From NCBI GenBank assembly GCA_910589415.1, contig OU342633.1, forward strand, positions 19,692,858 through 19,756,857: 64,000 bases of DNA, read 5' to 3'. Under the pieces are notes generated by a model. The model searched no databases. It saw only the letters and a list, made by a program, of their open reading frames with translations, and was not told the origin of the DNA. Shown piece by piece: positions 45,436 to 57,240 of this stretch. The position numbers and the translations under genes were made by a program. The DNA is from Malachius bipustulatus (Eukaryota; Arthropoda; Insecta; Coleoptera; Melyridae). The number at the start of each line of letters is the position of its first letter. Within the stretch, counting starts at the first letter, position 1.

Positions 45436-46766
45436 GGTTGTAAAATGCGGTAAAAGTTTTGATTTTGATCTGTTTTTTTGGGAAACTGGTCGAAGTGTGC
45501 CGTTCAATTTCAGAAGCTCATTTCATATAATTTTTTCCTGAATTTTCTGAATCTGAAGCCGTTTTTTTTCCAAAAGTCGACCGGAAAATGTGCTTTACTG
45601 TCAAAAAGTAAAACTGCAAAACCATTTATTTTTTTTTCAAGTACGGTCCTGGATTTTGAATATTTTGAAGATGTCGATAGGACATCTTGCAGTGTCTCCA
45701 TAGAAGATTTCTGCTACAATTTTGTTGAATTTCATCAAAACGTTTCAAAGATATCGCCCTTTAAAATTTAAGCCCAAAACACCCTGTATCTCCGTACCTG
45801 GTGTAAAAAAAGCAATAGATTTAGATTTCGGGGTATCGATGCCCCATCCATTGAAATACGCTGGATTAGTCATGAATCACCCTGTATGTAGAGAATAAAT
45901 AAATTCCCCACAAATTTAGAAATGAGGAATTTTGCCTAAAGCCCATGTAAAAAAACTTAACCCCTAAATTCAAGATGTTGGATAACGCCTGGGGGTAAAT
46001 TTGTAATAATCATGCACTTTAGGCATCTCTGAGCAGGGAGGAGGGGACTAAACTGCGCCCAAAAATTTCTGCCGGCAATTAATTTTGGGTTTTCGTTTTT
46101 GCGTCTAAAATGGCTGAGCTAGTAGTAAAAATAAAATTTTATAATGTCATATAAAAAAAAATATACCCAAAGAAGAAGAATTGTGTATACGGTGGAAATT
46201 TATTTAGGTATAAGTAAATCACCGGAGTTGAAGCGACGTTACAGAGTGAGAGGCAGTTCAACACACATGTGGGTAGGAAATTTATCTCCTACTTGCGCAG
46301 AAGTGCAAAAAACTAACTAAAAAGAAAGCCAAAGTCGTTACACGATGTGCCTTGAATATCCTATTGTGAAATACATGGTTACTAAATTACATCGAAACAG
46401 GACTTTATTGGAGTTGTCCTTTGCAGGTGACACCCGATCGTCGTCAGCGGCAAGCGTTATAAAGTTATCCTCCAACCTCCAAACTTCGGCTCCCAGTCGA
46501 TTCCCAGTAATTTCAACAAGTACAAAGCAACTCCTAGTCGGTCCTCTTTGAACGTCGACTGCATTTAAATGACAGCGGCTCTGTTCTCGTGTTAACTTAT
46601 TGCGATCAAACGCCTTTGAAAGCGATGCACGATTTTTGCGATATGAAAATTGGTCAGAGACTTTTGTTTTTGACAGCGCGTAAAAATCATTTTTAGCTCT
46701 GAAAGGATCCATTTTGCTAAAGGGGTTATGAGGATATTTGAAATATTGTTTTGTTTATTGTTTCAG
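45436..46766. other. Intronic DNA upstream of exon 2
   Basis: CACCCTGTA motifs occur at about 45779 and 45887. A GC-richer patch lies at 46330-46720 without splice-compatible coding similarity. The last 25 bases are a good polypyrimidine tract and acceptor. Confidence 0.45.
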
Positions 46767-46883
46767 GGTCCGTGTTTGGAGATCAGCGTGATACTGTAAC
46801 GCCTAGATTTATATCGAAAGGAAGCACCTTCAGAGTTGTTACCGGAGACACGGTGACTTTACCATGTGAAGTTCAAAATCTCG
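46767..46883 (+). CDS. Exon 2 of a klingon-like immunoglobulin-superfamily gene
   Basis: An exon of 117 bp lies between TTGTTTCAG and G|GTAAGG and is phase 1 on both sides. It encodes SVFGDQRDTVTPRFISKG followed by STFRVVTGDTVTLPCEVQNL and one base of the next codon. PRFISKG..RVV.GDTV.LPCEVQNLG is the first half of a V-type Ig domain, from the A strand to the B-strand Cys (residue 55 counted from the exon 1 ATG). It closely resembles the first Ig domain of insect klingon-like adhesion proteins as I recall them (..GDTLVLPCEVENLG..LLWRRG). Such proteins are secreted or membrane/GPI-anchored on neurons and glia and mediate homophilic adhesion. The rest of the domain (Trp core, second Cys) must be on a further exon, not found before 64000. 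Other Ig-superfamily members such as wrapper- or lachesin-like proteins are possible. The exon boundaries are strong. Confidence 0.68.
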
Positions 46884-47099
46884 GTAAGGCTTTTACTTTT
46901 TTTTTACATCGTTTTACGTAAATAAAAAATATAATTGGTGACATCATTGAACTATAAGGAGCACCAAGTTTAATACACATAAAAATTCTTATTTATGTGA
47001 CAATTAATCGAAGCCCGGAAAGCTAATGACAAAACTGAGCGTGTAAATACTAGGACACGGCTTTTTTCCCTTCGAGGGTCGTCCGATGGGCTTATTATG

Positions 47100-48885
47100 C
47101 TAAACCCCCTTTGCTGCCACCCATTCTGTCAGTCTGATCCCCTGAACTAGTTTGTACAGCCCCATCACTGGATGAGTGTCATATTCTTCCGAACTAATTT
47201 TTGGTTGTCCGTATATTTCTTGTCTTCTGCGGTCCAGAGCTTGTTTAGCTGTCTCTCGGCAGCTTAGGTCTCCATTGAACAGTCCTATTTTGTGTTTTAA
47301 GTATTCTTTTAGGGCAATATGTCCCGTCAGTAATCCCACTGTGATACGTAACTGATTCCTACTAAGTGATAGTCCTTCAGTTGTCTTCTTAATGGGTCCC
47401 GTGATGAAAGGCTTTCCCATGTTGATGTTTGGTGCTTTTATCCCAATATTCTTTAGGTTTTTTCTTAACCCATAATTCACTTGGCCCTGTGCTGTACTCT
47501 TTGGTACTCCCAGGGCCGGTTCTGGGCCAATATATTCAGCAGAGGATCTTCTTGTTAGTTCGCCGGTTTTTTTTTATTGCCTATGATTCCGCTGTGTCCT
47601 GGCACCCACATCAAGGTTACTTTGTTGCGTCCTGCCAGGCTTTCGAGGTTTTCACGGAATTGTCATAGTAGTCTGGACGTTATCTTAAGGATTTCAATAG
47701 CCCTCAGAACCGCCTGACTGTCTGTCAATATGTTGATCCGCCTATTCCTACCAGCTCATTGTATATGCTGGCTCCAGTCCCTTGATCGGTCTTTGACACG
47801 TCTGTATATCAGGTTGTTCCAACCAGCCTGTTCTCGTCTGTTGGTTCATTCAATTCCTTCCGATCCATGATCCTTACCTCAAAGTTATTTTGGAATTTGA
47901 ATTTTCTTTGGTTCTTCTTGCAGCCTTAGTCGTGCCATTCTTGCTTCTACCATTATCATCAAATGAAGTGGAGGAAAGTCTTCCACTTCAATTGCTTCCA
48001 TTGCTGCAGAAGGACTTCCACTGCTGCAGTTGGAGTTGTTTTTATTGCTCCCGTTATTCCAAGGCATGCAAGTCTTTGCACCTTGCTAAGCTCATTTACC
48101 GTGGTACTTTGTTGCATCTTTGTCCACCATACCAAAGATGCATATACATTCTGGTGTACGCCCAGTACACCACATGTGGTTTGCATCCCTATGTTTTCCC
48201 ATAAGTTCGTCTGACCATCATGAATGTGGTCTCAGCTCTTTTCTTAACATATGTCGAAGTTTTAGTGCTTCGGACACCAGCATATCCTATGGTCTTGATT
48301 CCCTCTTGGTCCAGACGCTTCAGTAGCTCATCCATAACAAGGTTTCATGCGAACTGAGCCACCATGGTCTCCCCAATAGGGATGCACATACCAATCTATT
48401 TTTCATCATGCAGTCTCTCCACCTGCATATTGTTGCATTGACTCCTCCATTCCTTAATGCATTGGAGATTGATTCTAAGGATGTGTTGTCATTTGTCAAA
48501 CGCACCTTCTATGTCCAAAAAAGCACATAATTGATTTTTATAGCTTTTCCACCAATTGATGTAAAGCTGATTCCGTCGATTTTCTATATGAATGCTGGTC
48601 TTGATGAAGTGATCTGTTTGTCAAAACATCATACCTTATGTGCCCATCGAGCAGTTTTTCTAAAGTCTGCAGTAAAAAGGACACTAGACTTTTTGGTCCT
48701 GTTTGGCCCTGTCCTGTTTTCCCAGGTTTCGGTATATAAATTACTCTTATTAAGGGTTCAGGCTTTACGTATGTGTCCCAGTGCAAGGCTGCCCCTGAGG
48801 ATCAAACATAGCCTCTGGATCAGAAGATCATACCCGGTGGCGATTTGTAGGGTTCAAAGGAGTTGATCGCCCATTTTATATTAGT
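47100..48885 (-). pseudogene. Decayed R1/jockey-like non-LTR ORF2 (reverse transcriptase to C-terminus)
   Basis: On the minus strand, in shifting frames: WAINSFEPYKSP at the 5' edge (about 48880), VIYIPKPGK, SFLLQTLEKLLDGHIR, LHQDQHSYRKSTESALHQLV, NTSLESISNALRNGGVNATI, a degraded YADD region (KTIGYAGV near 48280), KVQRLACLGITGAIKTTPTA, RNase H start YTDVSKTDQGTGASIYNEL (Gly of YTDGS replaced by Val), then LSRNQLRITVGLLTGHIAL, KHKIGLFNGDLSCR and IYGQPKI, ending in WVAAKGV and a TAG at 47100. The C-terminal Cys-rich knuckle has been deleted between SCR and ETAKQ. The trailer (GCCCATCGGACGACCCTCGA) looks like a genuine 3' end. No endonuclease is present. Many frameshifts mark an old copy. Confidence 0.8.
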
Positions 48886-49786
48886 ATCGCCCCGTTGATA
48901 CTGATACTACTAACACAACAACTATACTCTTTCACTTGTCACACTTGTCACAATCACTTCACTCTGTTTTCTAACTCTCTTCCTTAATTCCAAACATCAA
49001 CTAACTGACTACGGCGGCGCGGCTTTATATATACGTCTCAGACGTAGCTCTAGACACAACCAAGAGTTCTCGAACACGCGGAACCATTCTGGCATTTAGT
49101 AGAATGTGAGTTACAGTGCCCTGGCAATAATTAATTTCGGGGGGAAAATAATTTCCTTCCAGAAAACTCAAGACCCTGTAGATATCTCGAGAACTAAGAT
49201 CTTTTTTTGTCGGATGTTGAACAGTCTACTCTACTCTAAACTGGGACATCCTGTATTATGCCAGTATAATAATACTTTACGAATTTCGGTCGCCACTGTA
49301 GATATTTAATTAAGCTGACCCGAAGCCGAGGGCTCGCTGGGCCCTTTGATCTCGCCACTTTGAATCCTCTTTTCGGTCCGAGCCGATTGTAACTTGCAGC
49401 TAAATGCAATTTACAACCACGATTAATTCCGCTGGATCGTAATCGCAATTGAAGCAATTTCCCAACTCCGAGAGCATGCAGATACTCTCAGCCTGTGTTT
49501 AATTCGAATGATTGCAGAACGGAGGATAGGACGCAATTCCTGTATGATTGGATCAACGTTTCATCTCTGCTGATAACGCTTTCATCCTGTAGTTCAATAC
49601 TTGTATAATTATGCGGGATTATTCGTCTGATGGATTGTCCACGGCTACAATGTAGACAGCTCGCTGGGAATTATTTTGCAAATCTTTTATGGTGCAGATG
49701 GTTTGATAGTTTTAATTTTAGGTTAACATCACAAGGCTTTTGGTTGCGAAACCTTTTTTTGCGTTTATTCTTAGTATGTTTTTGTA
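48886..49786. other. Leader-like sequence and intronic DNA
   Basis: On the minus strand, 49037-48886 reads TATATAAAGCCGCGCCGCC, then GTAGTCAGTTAGTT, then a purine-rich leader. This resembles a retroelement promoter and 5' leader joined by deletion to the middle of the reverse transcriptase at 48885. From 49050 on, nothing is recognisable; 49300-49640 is GC-richer and might be conserved intronic DNA. Confidence 0.35.
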
Positions 49787-50977
49787 CAGGGTGTCCCAAT
49801 ATTCCATGGACATGGAGCAACCACAGATTACTGAGGTAAAAAAAAGTCGCTCGGACCAAACTTATCTCTATACCAAAATGCTTCGTTTGTCCGTTAGAGG
49901 GCTTCAAAGTCTTTTGAAAATTTTAGTTTTTTTGAAATAGCTCAAAGTCGGCTGATTCCAATTCGATGAAATTTGGTAGGTAAATTTCTTATTAAAAGTA
50001 CTAACTTCTGATGTACATGATAATTTGACGAAAATCCGGGAAGGGGTGAAACTACCTCTACCCTCCATTAAAATCGATCGTAATTGTTGATAGGGTAACA
50101 GGAACGTTGTTCATGTTTTTTTGTTTGAAAGATACATCGTTTTAGCCCATTTTTGGTCTCCTACAAAAATCTGTATCTTTCCGAGGTGCTATGTGATAAA
50201 ATAAATTAGTCGATGATAACTAAATTTTTATTTCATTCTTTTAATTTGAAATCAAATTTTCAATTATCAGGTGATTATTTTATCTAATCTCATAAAAGAT
50301 GCTCGATGTGGGCGTCGGTTTGGACCATAGAAAGTTCCATCCTGCGCAAAAAAATGATTTTAACTTTTCTTGGAACCTCGTCGTTTTGCAAACTGTTTAC
50401 TGCGTTTTAAAAAAACTGTTTGCAAACACCTGAAAAAAAAAAACTGAACCATACTAAACATCTTTTATGAGATTAGAACAAATAATCACCTCCACAATTG
50501 AAAATTTGATTTCAAATTAAAAGAATGAAATAAAATTTTGGTTAGGTACCATCGACTAATTTATTTTATCACATAGCACCTCGGAAAGATACAGATTTTT
50601 GTAGCAGACCAAAAATGGGCTAAAACGATGTATCTTTCAAACAAAAAAACATTAACAGCGTTCCTGCTGCCCTATCAATAATTACGATCGATTTTAATGG
50701 AGGTAGGGGTAGTTTCACCCCTTCCCGGGTTTCCGTCAAATTATCATGTACATCAGAAATTAGTACTCTTAATAAGAAATTTACCTACCAAATTTCATCG
50801 AATTGGAATCAGCAGACTTTGAGCTATTTCAAAAAAACTAAAATTTTCAAAAGACTTTGAAGCCCTCTCACGGACAAACGAAGCATTTTGGTATAGAGAT
50901 AAGTTTGGTCCGAGCGACTTTTTTTTACCTCAGTAATCTGTGGTTGCTTCATGTCCATGGAATATTGGGACACCCTG
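49787..50977. mobile_element. Foldback element B, 1191 bp (same family as 28256-29443)
   Basis: Ends are identical to element A (CAGGGTGTCCCAATATTCC) and flanked by TA (49785-49786 and 50978-50979). The arms and loop match element A throughout with scattered changes, for example GGGCGCCGG in A versus GGGCGTCGG here. The loop again encodes a minus-strand AHIEHLL-stop (TGA at 50290-50292). Its target is unrelated intronic DNA, confirming the ends. Confidence 0.88.
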
Positions 50978-51799
50978 TATATCTAGACTTGTAAAAGTAT
51001 ACTTGGACAAAAAATTACCAGTATAAACGATTTTCCTTTTGCTGCCTCTTTGATCACCTGTCCCATCCACAAAATACTGACTACCTACTAACAAGATGAC
51101 TTATTAGAAACTTCTCGAAACTTTTAATCGTGTTAATTTAGTTCAGCGAGCTTAAGACCCAGGCAAAGATATTCAAAATACTGGAACATTAAAACAGTAG
51201 CCGCACGTACCTGTTTGTAACAGATCACATTATTCATTAAAATTTTATCAAAACTTTTACTTTGTCTATTTCAAATTCTGCAAAACGAGTGCTTGCTACA
51301 GTGCTGGGGGCAGGACAGTTAAAAATGACAAAAACAACAGAAGGTATAATTAATTCTCTAATTCAAAAGAAGGAATGTTTCTCTTGTTTTATTATTTATT
51401 TAGCAGAAACATGTCGTAATTCTGTTCTGAAATGAAATTATATTAATTTTAAATTATGCCACCGTCTCCTAAAAGCTCGTCCATCCTCTCAGGGATTCGT
51501 CTTCGAATCCTATACAAAGGAAAGCTCGAAGATCTTCTACCTGATTCAACCTAATCTGTTTCTCCTAGTCATACTCTTCCCATTCATCGTCAATTCTTAA
51601 TTCATCGTACATGTTAGCTCGAAAATGCCTGCTTCCCATTGATCCTGGCAGCCAAATTTCCCCCATCTAAACTGAAAGTAGTCTGTTTCCCATCCAGCCT
51701 GGCAGCCTAGATCATCCATGCCCGCTCGAAGTCGTCAACTTCTCATCAATCGTGGAAAACTTGGTTCATCCGTTCATACCAGGTCGAAGTCGCTTGCAC
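50978..51799. other. Intronic DNA, no gene
   Basis: No recognisable coding region. From about 51470, CT-rich sequence with CTCGTCCATCCTCTCAGG leads into the minisatellite. Confidence 0.45.
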
Positions 51800-52445
51800 A
51801 CCGCATCCTTTCAGGCATTACATCTCCACAGAGAACATCTTTCTTCTCTCAGGCATTACATCTCCTCAGAGAGCACTCTTCATCTCATGCATTACATCTC
51901 CTCAGAGGGCACCCTTCATCTCAGGCATTACATCTCCTTAGAGAACACTCTCTTCCTCTTAGGCATTACATCTCCCTAGAGAACACCCTCTTTCCTCCTC
52001 TTCTCAGGCATTACATCTTCTCAGAAAACACTCTCTTCCTCTCACGCATTTACATCTCCTCGAGGACACCCTTCCTGCTCAGGAATTACATCTCCTTGGA
52101 GAACACTCTCCTACTTCAATCCTCTTAGGCATTACATCTCCTCAGACAACACCTCCTTCTCTCAATTCTTTTCTCAATTAACACATTACAACAACTCAGA
52201 GAACATCCTTCATCTTAGGCATCACATCTCCTCAGAAAATACCCTTCCCTTCTTTTTTTAAGCATTACATCCCTTCAGAGAATACCTCCTTCTCTCAGGC
52301 AGGCATTACATCTCCTCAGAGAACACTCTTCCCTTCTCCATTTAGGCATTACATCTCCTTAGAGAGCACCTCCTTTTCTAAGGCAGGCATTACATCTCCC
52401 CTGAGAACACCTCCCTCTCTCAGGCATTGCATCTCCACAGCGCAC
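51800..52445. repeat. Minisatellite, about 33-36-bp unit, roughly 17 copies
   Basis: The unit approximates CTCAGGCATTACATCTCCT followed by CAGAGAACACTCTTC. Copies vary in length (33-50 bp) and by substitution. The unit is close to 11 codons, so a repetitive frame (ALHLLREHSSS-like) stays open from 51718 to 52128. That frame is a by-product, because the array drifts out of register and other frames open in turn. Confidence 0.85.
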
Positions 52446-53500
52446 ACCTCTTCTGTACTTCTCTCGAATCCTCATCACCATAGAGGATGAACTTGACCTC
52501 TCTCGACGTCTGCAATGCAAAAATACGTCTAGGTGCATTATTTTTGGACCCCTAGGAGCCCTAATTTGGAACAAAATACGCGTAAGTCGTTCCCCATGAC
52601 GTCATTTTTTCGTATATGGGACCATAACCGTATAACAGAGGCAGAAAAAAGCGGAAAGAATAATTCTGATGATAAAATAGCGACAGTTTCGTTTCGAAGA
52701 TCACGAAATTGATGGCAAAGTCTAATTTCCGACGTAAAAATATTATAACAACGGAGTTGATAAAGCAATCCCCGCTTTATAGACTGGGAGATATTCATTA
52801 ATAAATGGGCCTCACTTCCCGTGATTTACTGGTTAGCAGATACTGAAAAAACAAATCGGTCGATTCACCGCTAATATGATTGATTAACGAATCTTTTGTT
52901 CCTTCGTAAGCGAGTTAAAAGTTATGCCCATGATTTATGAAACGTTTTTACAGTGCTCATTTGTCATTTTAAACCTCGATTCGTGTTTGTCGAGCCGGAA
53001 CATGACGCAGGACAAACATGCAAATATCGCCCCTCTCTTCTCCTATCTCTAGTCCTAGCGGATCCTGGATCCTGCGGATGGAAGCCGTGCTAATTTACTT
53101 ATTTGACAGCAGGGATATATCATGTAACAATCTTATTATTAATGGACGCTTCAGGAGGATCTCAGAGGAAATACTCAGGACTATGATAGAGATACCGTCC
53201 TGTTATATCATCCTCGGTTTATATTTCAGAAATTACTGGTTGAATCGGGAATATTTCTATAATTGAAGGTGTTTTTATGAAATTATATTTGGAAAAATGC
53301 ACTTGCTTTTTGCTTTAAAAACTTGTTCAAGACGTCTAAATAAATTTTCGAATAACCTCCTCGTCAATCGAGATGTAGTACCCAGTAAAAATAAATAAAT
53401 ATCTTATGGCTATGGTAAAGCCCAAGTGTCAGAAGTTTTCAAGTAGCCTCAAGGACCTCTGACGTAACTTAACGACTGCTGTGAAGCAGCCGGGACCCAG
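52446..53500. other. Intronic DNA, no gene
   Basis: Mixed composition. No family similarity in the short frames at 52538-52798 and 53018-53266. Confidence 0.45.
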
Positions 53501-53632
53501 TGTTACGGGTTCAAGCTCGCAGGGACATAATGCCCAGATCCGGCTCGAAGGACCAAAATGTTACGGGTTCAAGCTCGAAGGAACATAATTTTCAGATCGG
53601 GCTCGAAGGAAGAAAATGTTAAGGGGTCGAAC
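53501..53632. repeat. Tandem repeat, about 60 bp, a little over two copies
   Basis: GTTACGGGTTCAAGCTCG recurs at about 53502 and 53561, and a shortened GTTAAGGGGTCGAAC at 53618. Between them lie GACATAATGCCCAGATC / AACATAATTTTCAGATC and GGCTCGAAGGA. The GGTTCAAGC phrases are not tRNA T-loops, since no stems or A-box lie around them. Confidence 0.7.
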
Positions 53633-56600
53633 AAAATGTGGCTCTACCCAAAAGACGAGATGTCCTATTAAGGACCAATAAATTACGAGTAAAGGATATT
53701 TATTAAGTTAAATGTAAGTCGGGTGTATATTTTTCCCTATGCTTTTGACTGGCGAAGGAGGTAAATATACAAGACAAAACGTGAAGCTTACGAAGGGATG
53801 ATATCTTTTCGGCTGCTACTATTTCTTCCCGATCAACCCATCTGCTTCAACATACGAACTTTTATGTCCCTTTTTAGATGAGTTGGGACGTTCTTGATGC
53901 ACGAAGGTCAACCCAGGGGAAGGGAGTAAAATAAGGAAAGGCGGCAGGATTTAAAATGAATACGAAACACTCAGACTATTCTTCAAACTACTCCTTTCTT
54001 CCGAAAGCTCTTGTGACTCTTGAGAGACTCATCGAGTGATACATTAGAGAAAGGCATCCTCTAAATCCAAACCAACATTCTTATGTCAAAATATTTCGAA
54101 ACTTGAAGACCAGTCAAGGTCTAGTCAGCTCCAAAAAATATTTTTTTGCCAGGTTAGGTCAGTAGAATTTGGTTGTTCTTAGGACAAAGTTCGTTTTGAC
54201 AAGGTAGCTCGAAAGGTTTATTTTGCAATCAAGGTTTGAAAAAATTCGGTGAGCTCGGAATTTTTATTTTCTTTATTGAAAAGTTCGGTTTGAAAGGTCC
54301 GGTCAGCCCAATTTTTTTTATAAAACCAGGTCAGCTCGAAAACTGCAGCTTTTTTCGATCATTGTCACACCTAGAAATATTTTTTTATCAAGTTTTTTTG
54401 ACAAAGTCCGGTCAGCTCGAAAATTCGAATTTCTTTTCGAACCTTGTCAAACTGGGTAATACGAAAAATATCGAGCTCAGCGGACTTTGCCAAAAAATGA
54501 ATTTTAGAGCTCATCTGATTTTGTCTAACCGGACGTTGCCAAAAAAAAAAAAAAATTTTGAACTGACCAGACTTTATCCTATGTAGAATCTACACTTCAC
54601 CAAATTTAGCAATCCACGAGCTGTCACTGCTGAAGACATGCCGCCAAGGTAGGTTAGAAAAGGGTTAAATATCTCCTGCAGCTATCAAGAACAAGTAGTC
54701 TAAGACTCCTAATAGCTATCTACTCAGGACACTACAGGTTGAATAAACATCTTCATACAATTGGGATAACACATGGACCCAAAGTGCAGAGCTTGTGGAG
54801 AAGATAATGAAACTGCAGAATATGTGCTCTGCCAGTTCTGTCCAGCGCTTCGTCGAATTCGGCAATCTATGCATACTGGAAGAAGTTTGGCCCGACATGT
54901 TCAAAAAAAAATTCAAGATAAGATTTAAAAACAACTCGAAACTCGTAAATAGGGTATAGGGTACCGAAGGTGGCACTAATTTACTTGAAATCTCTCATCA
55001 GATGTTGATTTCTCTTTTTCTACTATAAAAACTCTTCCGGGAATCAAAGGAAGCTTTACTTACAGTAGTTGGAGTTGCTGTGAGTAAGTTCTTTAGATAC
55101 CTTCCTTAATTAAGTCGACCAAGAGAAATGATCATGTAGTTGATTGAACACTCAGTTGTTTCTATTTTACTTGTAGGAGATAAAGTGAATGAATTGAGGT
55201 AGGTATAGCGTTGCTGAAACGGGGATATGCGGGTCTTGTGAAATTTAAACAGGCCACGGCGTTCGGTGTTGAGGTAGGTCACTGCCGGAAAGTCTAATAA
55301 GGCTTGTTTGAAACGAAATGAGTTTTCATTCTAGGATTCGCGATAATGTTTAATTAACTTTTTGCTGTTATATCTTTTTTTACGCAACAGAAAATATTTA
55401 AAAGTATCAAAGGTATAATAATTATTATCTCTATTATTATAACATGGACAATTGCGTACGTTTATAAAAAATATACTCGATGTATAAATGAAAAGTCGAA
55501 AGACAAAGAAAGTTGCTGCAGGCGTTACTTGTTCAGCGTTAATTTGAATTCTCAATTAAAACTCCAGCGTGAAGCACTTGCGGCTTAATTAAAGATATTG
55601 TCATTTCAACGCACGACCGGGCATTGAACATGTGGAACAATTGTAAAAAGTTAGTTTTCCAGCACGAGAGGGACATTTTCAATGTTTTACCCGAGCTCTG
55701 CTGTGCATCGACACGCCATTGTTCAAACCCCACAGCGGCAGCGCCGGAGATCCCAGTCGAGCGAGATGGGAGAGCAAAAGAGCCCGACCGCTTTTTAATT
55801 TGTATGCAAATTTTAGCGGTTAAAACAAAGAGCGCTATGACTACCATAAAGCCATAACACCACCTACAACCGACCCCAACCCCTTGCGGATTTGCCTTGT
55901 GTTATTTATTCACCGAATTATCGTCAGCAGTTTCGACCATTCTGCTAGCAATTAAAACTTTGATGTTCTGGCATAATTCCGCGGTCGCGCTCACTCGGTC
56001 GCCGCTGTCTGTGTACGCATTTCGACCGCGCGATGTCCAATGAAAGATGAAATCGCTTGCATCATTTCATCCGCGGGATGGAATATGTAATAACGGAAAA
56101 CAAGTTTGCTGGATTGTCGCCGGAATAAAAGCAAAGGGACGGATAGTAATTTTCTATTCACGCGTCTCTGCCCTTCGGCATTTCGAATGTTACATGAAAT
56201 CCTGCTGCCGGAACAATTTTGTGAAAATACTGCATTTGTGAAGATTTAATTATCTGGAAACGAAACAGGACTGGATCATCTGCATGTACCATCATAAGCA
56301 TGTACATTTTTTTGCATCTGATCAGTTTTTAACTTCACCAAATTAGCTTTCAAATTCAAACCTTTTCATGGACCTAGCAAATGGGAAATGAAGGAAAAAA
56401 CAACCCCCTCACAGAATTTTCACTAAATTCCACTAAAAAAACGATAATAACAATAATTATATCACAACAGCTCCACAAACAATGTTCAATCAAATGACGA
56501 TCAATTTCTTATTAAAGAAATTTATTTCCATATCGCTCCTACATTATATTTATATTGGAAAAACCGATAAAAATTTATAATACCAAGCCCTAAGGATATT

Positions 56601-57240
56601 TCGGTAGTCCAGGCACACACTGATTCTGCATATTTGTATTCAGATAGCAATCAGTTTGATCAAAGATCGCCTTTTGCATACTCGAGCAATTCCCAAGCCC
56701 TCGACTGCCTGCGTGTATCCCGAACAAATTAAAATTCAAGTCAGGGTATTAGTCCTTCCAATAAATGTAATAATGATATGTCAAATTAAATTTGATTTAC
56801 GACGCCCTATGGATGTAAATTAGTTCATCTCTCGGGAACCTCGATTAATTTCCCGTTCACCTATACCTATGTGAAGGGTCATCACACCTAAAAGATTTCC
56901 AGCAACAGTTTGCTGCTTAAATTTAATATTATAATTCGGTATAGAGGGCGCTTTCATGCGACCTATATATTATCCTCATGATGACGTATTATTGTACCTA
57001 TATATAACGTGTCCGAGATAAGAATTCATACTTCACATCACCATGGGGATGTTGTAACTATGAGAGATAGTGTATCGTGCTATAACATTTAGGAATTAAG
57101 ACCGGGAGATAATACACAGAATTAATAATATTATGATTTTTAATTATTGTATTCACTGTTTAATTTCGTACCACTGTGGCCCGTGCGGGAGATGCGGAAG
57201 TATTCCAATCGATGCGGTTTGCGAATGGGCAGAGTACTGC
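53633..57240. other. Intronic DNA with a dispersed GTCAGCTCGAAAA motif
   Basis: Between about 54165 and 54590, phrases such as AAGTCCGGTCAGCTCGAAAA recur at irregular spacing in both strands' sense, and the same phrase occurs at 37437-37530. The interval 55590-56230 is GC-richer, with many homeodomain-like TAATTA/AATTAAA sites and an octamer-like ATGCAAAT (about 55803). That would suit a conserved enhancer but is unproven. No gene. Confidence 0.35.

Larger units (their letters stand above)
1378..46766 (+). other. Inferred intron 1 (about 45.4 kb), filled with mobile elements
   Basis: The interval lies between the phase-1 donor at 1378 and the phase-1 acceptor ending at 46766. It starts GTGAGT and ends TTGTTTATTGTTTCAG, with a good pyrimidine tract. 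Everything annotated inside is repeat or mobile DNA. All coding retrotransposon and transposase remnants lie on the opposite strand. If exon 1 is wrong, the intron simply starts further upstream. Confidence 0.4.

Noticed and set aside
51718..52128. 136-codon ORF with repeated ALHLLREH-like segments
   Set aside because: By-product of a minisatellite whose unit is close to 33 bp. Frames drift and no unique sequence flanks it.
53501..53632. GGTTCAAGC phrases as tRNA T-loops
   Set aside because: They are part of a 60-bp tandem repeat without acceptor or anticodon stems.
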